The notes beneath the pieces were generated by a model. It saw only the letters and a program-made list of their open reading frames with translations, had not been told where the DNA came from and ran no database searches. Shown in pieces: positions 1-5,093 of a stretch of 5,093 nt of DNA. The first letter of the stretch is position 1; each line of letters opens with the position of its first letter. The position numbers and the translations under genes are program-made. Origin of the DNA: Planctomycetota bacterium (GTDB taxonomy: Bacteria > Planctomycetota > Phycisphaerae > WQYP01 > JAJZKY01); assembly GCA_021803885.1 (NCBI GenBank), contig JAJZKY010000421.1, positions 1 through 5,093 of the forward strand, in the 5' to 3' direction.

Positions 1-2232
1 AACGCCGTTTGCCCGGTCATCGCAAAACATCAGATCACCGGTAAAGCGGCAGGCGAACCGGGCATCATGATTTTCCAGGTGGAAAACGAATACGACTACG
101 CCCCCTTTTCCAATTCCGTCAAAAAGACTTATGTTGAATCATTGGTCACCGGAGCGTTGAAAAACGGCATTGAAGTGCCGCTGTTTATTAATTGGGGCAA
201 TTGCGTACTGGGCACAAAAAATCCGCTGCTCCGCCGGGTTTTTGATAGCATGGATTTTTATCCCGGCTGGGGCGTGGGAGGTGTTCTTGGCTCGATTGAG
301 GGGTTACGTAAAGCCCAAAGCGACGCACCGCTCATGACCGCCGAACTCCAAGGCGGATGGTTTTCGGGGGTGTATGACGTGCCCCCGCTGCGCACGCAGA
401 CGGATCATTATCGCGCGGATTTAATTCCGTCGCAAATCAACAACCTGACGCTTTTTTGTATTCAAAATGGGGTAACCGCGATTAACTACTATATGCTCTT
501 TGGAGGAACCAATTTTGGTGGCCGGCCCGGAGCCGGCATCGCCACTTCATATGACTATAGTGCCCCCATTCGCGAAAATGGCGGCGTGGGAGCGAAATAT
601 CTACGCGTTAAGGCGCTTGGCGCAATGTTAAAAGAACACGGGGCCGCGCTGACGCAATCCAATGCTATTGCGGTGCAAGGGAAAACCGGATTTGCCGATG
701 TTCATCTGGCGGCACGCAAGGCGCCCGATGGCGGCATTTATTTGTTTATCCGGACCAATCAACATGGCCACGCGCGCCGCGGCGCCGCCCATGCGGCCAT
801 TGGCGGCGCAAGCACGGTGCATTTCCATTATGAACTGGAACCATTTGGTTCGCAGATTCTCTATCTGCCACCCGGAGCCACTTCCGCGGCCGATGGCAAA
901 TGGCTGCCTGAAGCACTAAAGCCCCCAAAACGTCCGATCCATCTGCCCTCCGGCGTGACCATAGATTCCGTAAAATCCGCCGCCGATCCGGAACCGCGCC
1001 ATTGGCGATCCATCCAGCGCACTGATTCGCTGGCGGAACTCGGTGTGTATATCAGTGGATTTAGCTATTACCGGGCGCGGATGAATCTCGGACCGCTGCC
1101 TCCGCGGATTTCAACGGTTGCGTTAGCGGCCACGCTCAACTCTGCAGACAGTGCCACCGCCATTCTTGATGGGCACATGCTGTATCCCAAAGCGGCCTCG
1201 GGTTCAACCGCAATGTACATTCCTCAACATGTCCCAGAATCCGGCGCGCATACTGCGACATTGGTTTATGAAAACCGTGGCCATCCCAATGGCGGAAAAG
1301 GAATGGAATCGCTTTATGGCATTAACGATATTGCCATGGTGCCAGGTTCCGTGGCCGGAACACTCATTAATCCTTGGCGGATGAAACGTGTGGAGCAGCC
1401 GAATAATCCGAAACATGCCGCTGACATGGCCAAAGATACGACCGCTGGCTGGCGGAAAACCAGTCCCACGAATGCTTTAAGCGCCGTGCAAATCCAGCAC
1501 TCCAATTCCAGTGCCATATTCCTGGCCACGCTGGATATAACGGCGCAAGACCTGGCGGTTCATAAAACCGCATTGCACTTCAGCCGAATTGATGACAACG
1601 GCTGGATTTTTGTCAATGGCAAGCTCCTGGGCCTGACCAATAGTTGGGACCGGGCATGGACCTTTAATGCCGCTAAGTTGCTCCATCGGGGAACCAACAC
1701 CATCGCCGTATTGGTGCAGAATGTGAGCGGCTCGGGCGGATTGGGCGGTGTGGAACTGATTTCCGCTGATGCCTCGCTGGCCCTATCTACACTCTCGGGA
1801 CCACTGGAATTCGCACCGCAGTCAACCGGGTTTGAGCTGGGCTGGCATAAGCCCGGCTTCGATGATGCGCAATGGGAGCAACATTCGCTAAGGGGCCACC
1901 CCCATCCGGATGTGAAAGCTCAATTGCTTTCCTGGCATCGTCTGGAATTTAACTTGCCGCATGTTGATCCGGCCATCTGGCTGACCTGGTGTCTGAAAAT
2001 TCAAGCCACTGGAACCGGATTTATCTACCTCAACGGCCATGAATATGGCCGCTTCTGGCAAGGCGGCGGACAAAGAGAATATTATCTTCCGGAATGCTGG
2101 CTTACTACGAACGCAGGCGAAAAAAACCTCATCGCCTTATGCCTGCGGGCCGTTGATAGACCCGCTCAAATTCTCTCCGCATCAATAGAACCTTATGATG
2201 TGTACGCCGAATATCGGTCGAAGCGGTGGTAG
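1..2232 (+). CDS. GH35 beta-galactosidase, 5'-truncated by the window edge
   Basis: This is the C-terminal part (743 codons) of an exo-beta-galactosidase of family GH35, which removes terminal beta-galactose from glycans by a retaining mechanism. The frame is open from base 1. The first ATG (67) lies inside a conserved stretch (GEPGIMIFQVENEY), so it is not the true start; the N-terminal part of the barrel and any export signal are upstream. The second Glu of ENEY (bases 88-90) is the expected acid/base. The Glu in MTAELQGGWF (343-345), 85 residues later, is the expected nucleophile. NYYMLFGGTNFGG and TSYDYSAP (about 484-567) are further GH35 signatures. The rest, from about base 1000, looks like successive jelly-roll modules, including GHPNGGKGMESLYGI, GWIFVNGKLLG, GFIYLNGHEYGRFW and YYLPECWL. 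The latter resemble the C-terminal domains of plant-type and bacterial GH35 enzymes. After ENEY there is Asp where many members have Gly. Family assignment is secure; the exact linkage preference is not readable. Confidence 0.95.
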   Translation, partial: NAVCPVIAKHQITGKAAGEPGIMIFQVENEYDYAPFSNSVKKTYVESLVTGALKNGIEVPLFINWGNCVLGTKNPLLRRVFDSMDFYPGWGVGGVLGSIEGLRKAQSDAPLMTAELQGGWFSGVYDVPPLRTQTDHYRADLIPSQINNLTLFCIQNGVTAINYYMLFGGTNFGGRPGAGIATSYDYSAPIRENGGVGAKYLRVKALGAMLKEHGAALTQSNAIAVQGKTGFADVHLAARKAPDGGIYLFIRTNQHGHARRGAAHAAIGGASTVHFHYELEPFGSQILYLPPGATSAADGKWLPEALKPPKRPIHLPSGVTIDSVKSAADPEPRHWRSIQRTDSLAELGVYISGFSYYRARMNLGPLPPRISTVALAATLNSADSATAILDGHMLYPKAASGSTAMYIPQHVPESGAHTATLVYENRGHPNGGKGMESLYGINDIAMVPGSVAGTLINPWRMKRVEQPNNPKHAADMAKDTTAGWRKTSPTNALSAVQIQHSNSSAIFLATLDITAQDLAVHKTALHFSRIDDNGWIFVNGKLLGLTNSWDRAWTFNAAKLLHRGTNTIAVLVQNVSGSGGLGGVELISADASLALSTLSGPLEFAPQSTGFELGWHKPGFDDAQWEQHSLRGHPHPDVKAQLLSWHRLEFNLPHVDPAIWLTWCLKIQATGTGFIYLNGHEYGRFWQGGGQREYYLPECWLTTNAGEKNLIALCLRAVDRPAQILSASIEPYDVYAEYRSKRW

Positions 2233-2250
2233 TGCCGAATGGCACTTCTT
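2231..2250 (+). terminator. Candidate weak intrinsic terminator after the GH35 gene
   Basis: A perfect 6-bp stem (AGTGCC at 2231-2236, GGCACT at 2241-2246) closes on the tetraloop GAAT and is followed by TCTTT. The left arm begins inside the TAG stop codon (2230-2232). Stem and T-run are both short, so termination may be inefficient. It could instead be an mRNA 3'-end structure. A separate promoter downstream fits a transcript boundary here. Confidence 0.4.
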
Positions 2251-2299
2251 TAAGATATAACCTCATTTATTAGGATAGAAACGACCTGCCGTGAACCCG

Positions 2300-2325
2300 G
2301 CTTGCTTGACAGCCGTAAAGTAAGC
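2300..2325. repeat. Imperfect inverted repeat over the -35 region, possible operator
   Basis: GCTTGCTT (2300-2307) and AAGTAAGC (2318-2325) form an 8-bp inverted repeat with one G-T mismatch and a 10-base spacer. The left arm overlaps the first two bases of the TTGACA box, and the right arm lies in the promoter spacer. This is where a repressor dimer would block RNA polymerase, so an operator for sugar-responsive control is possible. No known regulator motif was recognised, and the repeat could be chance. Confidence 0.3.
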
Positions 2326-2335
2326 AGGGTAAAAT
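2306..2335 (+). promoter_or_regulatory. Sigma70-type promoter for the fucosidase gene
   Basis: A perfect -35 box TTGACA (2306-2311) is separated by 18 bases from TAAAAT (2330-2335), a 5-of-6 match to the -10 consensus. Transcription would start near 2341-2343, giving a leader of roughly 43 bases before the ATG at 2385. The match is strong for a single non-coding gap of 152 bases, and it indicates that the fucosidase gene can be transcribed independently of the GH35 gene. Confidence 0.65.
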
Positions 2336-2341
2336 ACTAAA

Positions 2342-2359
2342 CCACGCCGGTTAGTGTGG
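2342..2359 (+). other. Hairpin at the predicted 5' end of the fucosidase mRNA
   Basis: CCACGC (2342-2347) can pair with GTGTGG (2354-2359), including one G-U pair, around the six-base loop CGGTTA. It falls at or next to the transcription start expected from the promoter at 2306-2335. A stem at the very 5' end of an mRNA often protects it from decay. It is too small to call a riboswitch, and it leaves the ribosome binding site at 2374-2379 free. Confidence 0.3.
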
Positions 2360-2373
2360 ATTTAACTTAAAAT

Positions 2374-2379
2374 AAGGAG
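2374..2379 (+). promoter_or_regulatory. Ribosome binding site of the fucosidase gene
   Basis: AAGGAG lies 5 bases upstream of the ATG at 2385, an almost ideal Shine-Dalgarno match and spacing. It fixes the start of the fucosidase at 2385. An ATG-initiated reading in another frame (2381-2587) has no comparable site and no family similarity. Confidence 0.8.
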
Positions 2380-2384
2380 TTTGC

Positions 2385-3698
2385 ATGCATTCAACTCACG
2401 AGTCTCCGCGGTATCGCCGTGGATTCAAGCTGCTGATGGTCCTGGTGTTCATCCTGCTGGGGGGCGCGGTCAGATCATCCGCGGCCACCAAACCCAACAT
2501 GACCTGGTGGACGCACGATCGGTTCGGCATTTTCATTCACTGGGGGCTTTACGCCATTCCCGCTCAGGGCGAATGGTACATGAATAACGCTCATATTCCG
2601 CGAAAAAAATATGCCCTGTATGCCAAACAGTTCGATCCGAAACATTTTAACGCCAATGCCTGGGTTTCGCTTTTTAAAAAGGCCGGGGCCGGCTACATGG
2701 TCTTTACCACCAAGCATCATGATGGATTCTGCATGTTTAGAACCAAAGCCACCAAGTACAATGTGGTCGATGCCACGCCCTGGCATACCGACCCTTGCGC
2801 CCTTTTGGCGGCGGCGTGCAAAAAATACGGAATCCGCTTTTGCACCTACTATTCCATCATGGACTGGCACTCACGCGACCAACGTGCAGCCCACCCCAGC
2901 CCCACGGCCCCCACTTACGATCCCACCATTCTTCCCACCAGTCGCACCAAGGCCTATCTCCACTACATGCGCCGGCAATTGCATGAGTTGATCACCCAAT
3001 ATCACACCAATTTGATCTGGTTTGACGGCGGCTGGATTACCAACTGGACCAAAGCCGATTCCGAGAATATTTATAACTACATCAAAAAATTAAATCCCAA
3101 CATCATTGTCAATAACCGCATTGGCAACGGTCTGGGCGACTACGGCACCCCGGAGCAGCATATTCCGCCCCAAGGGCTTCCCGGCCCCTGGGAAACCTGC
3201 ATGACCATCAACAACGACTGGGGCTACTGCCGCACGGACCACGCTTGGAAATCCGTGGCCACCCTGATTACCAACCTGATTCACTGCGCCAGCGGCGGCG
3301 GAAACTTTTTGCTCAATGTCGGCCCCACGGCCCAGGGCATTATTCCTAAGCCCGAGGTCGTCCGGTTGCTGGCCATGGGCCGATGGCTCAAAATCAACGG
3401 TGCGGCCATCTATGGCTCCCATCGCACACCCTTTAAAACCAAGCTCCCTTTTGGCTACGCCACCCAAAAGCCCGGCAAGCTGTTTCTGGAAATAATCCAT
3501 TGGCCCGCCAATCACCGCATCACCGTGCCGATGCGCAGTAAAATCCGCTCCGCGTATATGCTCACAGCCCCCAACAAAAAGCTGCGCGTAACTCCCTCGG
3601 CCGCCGGACAGGTGATCAACCTGCCGGCCACCGCCCCGAATTCGATCGCCAGCGTGCTGGTATGCCGGGTGGTAGAACCTATTGTGGCCGCCAAGTAA
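2385..3698 (+). CDS. GH29 alpha-L-fucosidase, exported
   Basis: A complete 437-residue alpha-L-fucosidase of family GH29, which releases terminal alpha-L-fucose by a retaining mechanism. Residues 1 to about 34 form an export signal: a basic stretch (RYRRGFK), a hydrophobic core (LLMVLVFILLGGAV) and a likely cleavage site after SSA. Family signatures follow: DRFGIFIHWGLYAIPAQGEW (45-64), GYMVFTTKHHDGF (103-115) with the HH substrate-binding pair, and LIWFDGGW (210-217), where Asp214 is the expected nucleophile. GPWETCMTINNDWGY (267-281) contains Glu270, a candidate acid/base; this residue varies across GH29, so its role is tentative. GGGNFLLNVGPTAQG (304-318) is also typical. Residues about 345-432 resemble the usual C-terminal beta-sandwich (LEIIHWP, INLPATAP, SVLVCRV). 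Length is normal for a fucosidase without an added binding module. The start is set by AAGGAG 5 bases upstream. It has its own promoter and sits between two galactosidase genes, which suggests shared use on fucosylated galactosides. Confidence 0.97.
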   Translation: MHSTHESPRYRRGFKLLMVLVFILLGGAVRSSAATKPNMTWWTHDRFGIFIHWGLYAIPAQGEWYMNNAHIPRKKYALYAKQFDPKHFNANAWVSLFKKAGAGYMVFTTKHHDGFCMFRTKATKYNVVDATPWHTDPCALLAAACKKYGIRFCTYYSIMDWHSRDQRAAHPSPTAPTYDPTILPTSRTKAYLHYMRRQLHELITQYHTNLIWFDGGWITNWTKADSENIYNYIKKLNPNIIVNNRIGNGLGDYGTPEQHIPPQGLPGPWETCMTINNDWGYCRTDHAWKSVATLITNLIHCASGGGNFLLNVGPTAQGIIPKPEVVRLLAMGRWLKINGAAIYGSHRTPFKTKLPFGYATQKPGKLFLEIIHWPANHRITVPMRSKIRSAYMLTAPNKKLRVTPSAAGQVINLPATAPNSIASVLVCRVVEPIVAAK

Positions 3699-3707
3699 GA
3701 ATAAATC

Positions 3708-3735
3708 GTGCGGTCCATACGTGGGCCACAGGCAC
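3708..3735 (+). terminator. Hairpin after the fucosidase stop, terminator uncertain
   Basis: Ten bases after the TAA stop (3696-3698), GTGC (3708-3711) pairs with GCAC (3732-3735), and GGTCCA (3712-3717) pairs with TGGGCC (3722-3727), with one G-U pair. The apical loop is TACG, and four bases (ACAG) bulge on the 3' side. No T-run follows, so this is not a classical intrinsic terminator. It may protect the mRNA 3' end or accompany factor-dependent termination. Confidence 0.3.
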
Positions 3736-3787
3736 TCTGGAGCGTCGCCTTGGCTCAGCGCTTGGCCGGACTGCCCCGCCCGCCGCA

Positions 3788-3818
3788 CCACAAAAGTGCC
3801 CGACGCCAGTGCTTGTGG
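3788..3818. repeat. Short inverted repeat upstream of the GH27 gene
   Basis: CCACAA (3788-3793) and TTGTGG (3813-3818) are perfect inverted 6-mers separated by 19 bases. The right arm coincides with the candidate -35 box of the next promoter, so it could be half of a regulator site. At this arm length and spacing, chance occurrence is quite possible. Confidence 0.2.
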
Positions 3819-3841
3819 CAGGCAATAAGTGCGTGTATAAG
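3813..3841 (+). promoter_or_regulatory. Candidate promoter for the GH27 gene
   Basis: TTGTGG (3813-3818, 3 of 6 to the -35 consensus) and TATAAG (3836-3841, 5 of 6 to the -10 consensus) are separated by the optimal 17 bases. The -10 box is preceded by TG directly adjacent, not in the exact extended -10 spacing. Transcription would start near 3848, about 55 bases before the ATG at 3903. The weak -35 box suggests either a low-activity or an activator-dependent promoter. Confidence 0.4.
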
Positions 3842-3888
3842 GCGTTTTAACGGTTCTGGTTCAGGTTGCACTGCTGCCACCTAATTAT

Positions 3889-3892
3889 GGAG
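3889..3892 (+). promoter_or_regulatory. Ribosome binding site of the GH27 gene
   Basis: GGAG lies 10 bases before the ATG at 3903, slightly longer than the optimum. Two nearer ATGs (3887 and 3893) are in a different frame, and the next in-frame ATG is codon 45, after the export signal. The start at 3903 is therefore preferred because it retains a complete signal peptide. Confidence 0.55.
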
Positions 3893-3902
3893 ATGCGTTT
3901 TT

Positions 3903-5093
3903 ATGATCAACCACGATGAAACTCTCGGCTACGATCAACAATCGCGGCGAACCGTCGTAAAAGTGCTGACCGTAGCGGCCGCGGGCGCACTGGGAATATC
4001 TGCACAGCCCGTGGCAGCGGATTCCGGCAGCCGCATGGTCCACGTTGAAGACCTGAGTTTAAAAAATATCCTCCAGGGCTGGGGGGCGCCTCATAAAGAC
4101 CGTAGCGTGGTCAATACCCCGCTGACCATCGATGGGAAGCACTTTCAACGCGGCATTGGCACCCATGCCGAAAGCGTGTTTAGAATTGCGCTGCACCAGC
4201 AGGCGGAAAAATTTTCGGCGATGGTCGGGCTGGATGACACAGCGGGCAAAGAGGGCATGGTAACCTTTGAAGTGCTGGTGGACAACAAGGTGGCGGCGCG
4301 CACTCCCTTGATGAAAGGCGGCCAGCCCGCTCGACCAATCACCGCGGATTTGCGCGGGGCCAAGTACATGACGCTGCTGGTGCTCCCAGGCCCCAATGGC
4401 ATTAGCTACTGCCACGCCGACTGGGCCAATCCGGTGATAGCGATGGTTCCCGGCGCTACGAAAATGCCGGTGTCCGCGGCCCGTTATGAAGGTGCCGATG
4501 CGGTGCCGGAAATTGCCAGCGGCGATCCTCCGGAGCCGGAATTTCATGGGCCGCGGGTGGTAGGGGCAACGCCCGGCCACGATTTTCTATTCTTAGTGCC
4601 CCACACCGGACAGGCTCCGCTAAGCCTTTCCGCCCAGGGGTTGCCACCCGGCCTGGCCATGACCGACGCCGGCCTGATCACCGGACAAATTGCCGCCGCC
4701 GGGGAATACAAAGTCCGTTTGACCTCTAAAAACAGCTTCGGCACGGCCAGCCGCACCCTGCGCATCGTGGCCGGCGAACATCAATTGGCCAAGACGCCGC
4801 AGATGGGTTGGAATTCCTGGAACGCCTATGGCATGAGCAATTCCGCCCAGCGCACGATGGCCGCGGCCGATGCCATGGTCAGCACCGGCCTGGCCGCCAA
4901 GGGATTTAATTACATTAACATTGACGACGGCTGGCAGAATGGCCGTAACGCCGACGGTGAAATACAAACCACTAAAAAATTTGGCGACATGAAAAAACTC
5001 GCCGATTACGTCCACAGCAAAGGTCTGCGCTTTGGCCTGTATTCCTCTCCCGGAAAAACCACCTGCGGCGGACATACCGGCAGCTTCGGTCAC
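3903..5093 (+). CDS. GH27 alpha-galactosidase with NPCBM and Ig-like domains, 3'-truncated
   Basis: The first 397 codons of an exported alpha-galactosidase (melibiase family GH27), which removes terminal alpha-galactose. The frame runs open to the window end. Residues 1-39 look like a twin-arginine signal: SRRTVVK at 14-20, then a moderately hydrophobic Ala-rich segment and a cleavage site after PVAA. Residues about 50-182 match an NPCBM carbohydrate-binding domain (GIGTHAESVFRIAL at 84-97, FSAMVGLDD at 104-112, VTFEVLVDNKV at 120-130). Residues about 222-291 resemble a putative Ig (He_PIG) module (LPPGLAMTDAGLITG at 247-261, YKVRLTSKNSFGTASRTL). The GH27 barrel begins at 298 with TPQMGWNSWNAYG, then YINIDDGWQ (337-345), whose Asp pair binds galactose in the family, and LRFGLYSSPGKTTCGG (375-390). 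The catalytic Asp nucleophile and acid/base lie beyond the window. The gene follows the fucosidase after a 204-base gap and may have its own promoter. The family call is firm; activity cannot be confirmed without the rest. Confidence 0.93.
   Translation, partial: MINHDETLGYDQQSRRTVVKVLTVAAAGALGISAQPVAADSGSRMVHVEDLSLKNILQGWGAPHKDRSVVNTPLTIDGKHFQRGIGTHAESVFRIALHQQAEKFSAMVGLDDTAGKEGMVTFEVLVDNKVAARTPLMKGGQPARPITADLRGAKYMTLLVLPGPNGISYCHADWANPVIAMVPGATKMPVSAARYEGADAVPEIASGDPPEPEFHGPRVVGATPGHDFLFLVPHTGQAPLSLSAQGLPPGLAMTDAGLITGQIAAAGEYKVRLTSKNSFGTASRTLRIVAGEHQLAKTPQMGWNSWNAYGMSNSAQRTMAAADAMVSTGLAAKGFNYINIDDGWQNGRNADGEIQTTKKFGDMKKLADYVHSKGLRFGLYSSPGKTTCGGHTGSFGH

Noticed and set aside
67..69. ATG at 67 as the start of the beta-galactosidase
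   Set aside because: The frame is open to base 1, and the 22 preceding codons match the family stretch leading into QVENEY. The barrel's first strands would be missing, so the true start is upstream of the window.
2233..2384. Possible riboswitch or small RNA in the gap before the fucosidase
   Set aside because: The predicted leader is only about 43 bases and contains one small stem, too little for any known riboswitch class. No RNA family signature is visible.
2475..2870. Open frame on the - strand (131 codons) opposite the 5' part of the fucosidase
   Set aside because: It overlaps conserved GH29 motifs on the + strand and has no recognisable domain.
3090..3791. Long open frame on the - strand (233 codons) opposite the fucosidase
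   Set aside because: It lies almost entirely antisense to the secure GH29 coding sequence, has Gly/His/Ala-rich low-information composition and no recognisable motif. It is a by-product of codon bias in the real gene.
3662..3850. Small + strand open frame spanning the fucosidase end and the gap
   Set aside because: It starts inside the fucosidase in another frame, lacks a Shine-Dalgarno site and gives a low-complexity peptide. No support for a real small gene.
4059..4580. Open frame on the - strand (173 codons)
   Set aside because: It is antisense to the NPCBM region of the alpha-galactosidase. Its composition is rich in Arg, His and Gly with no motif, so it is treated as a shadow.
4620..5093. 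Open frame on the - strand (157 codons, no stop before the window edge)
   Set aside because: It is antisense to the Ig-like and GH27 parts of the alpha-galactosidase, where the + frame has clear family motifs. The translated - frame shows no family signature.

Overview
The window holds three glycoside hydrolase genes, all on the + strand. They are the 3' part of a family GH35 beta-galactosidase (1-2232, its start lies upstream), a complete family GH29 alpha-L-fucosidase (2385-3698), and the 5' part of a family GH27 alpha-galactosidase (3903 to the window end, no stop reached). The third gene encodes a modular precursor: a twin-arginine-like export signal, an NPCBM carbohydrate-binding domain, an Ig-like putative domain, then the start of the GH27 barrel. 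All identifications come from reading family motifs in the translated sequence. No database search was run.

Nothing in the sequence fixes the organism. The window is moderately GC rich with ordinary bacterial Shine-Dalgarno sites. The modular GH27 layout (Tat-type signal, NPCBM, Ig-like, melibiase) beside GH35 and GH29 exo-enzymes resembles saccharolytic bacteria of the PVC group (Verrucomicrobiota, Planctomycetota, Lentisphaerota, Kiritimatiellota) or Acidobacteriota. This is inference from gene content. No SusC/SusD pair, transposase, tRNA, rRNA or CRISPR array is visible.

Layout: the GH35 gene ends at a small perfect hairpin that begins inside its stop codon. A 152-base gap follows, with a near-consensus sigma70-type promoter (TTGACA, 18-base spacer, TAAAAT), an imperfect inverted repeat across the -35 box, a hairpin at the predicted 5' end of the transcript and a strong ribosome binding site for the GH29 gene. 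The GH29 gene is followed by a 204-base gap with a hairpin just after the stop, a weaker candidate promoter and a ribosome binding site for the GH27 gene. The gaps and separate promoters suggest a cluster of individually transcribed genes rather than a tightly coupled operon.

Together the three exo-acting enzymes would remove terminal beta-galactose, alpha-L-fucose and alpha-galactose. At least the last two carry export signals, so the work is probably done outside the cytoplasm. Fucosylated, galactosylated glycans such as blood-group-type mucin O-glycans, fucosylated xyloglucan or other plant and algal polysaccharides are plausible targets. The window does not decide between them. I see no clearly undescribed system here; the most notable points are the domain architectures, the possible dual export routes and the regulatory structure before the fucosidase.
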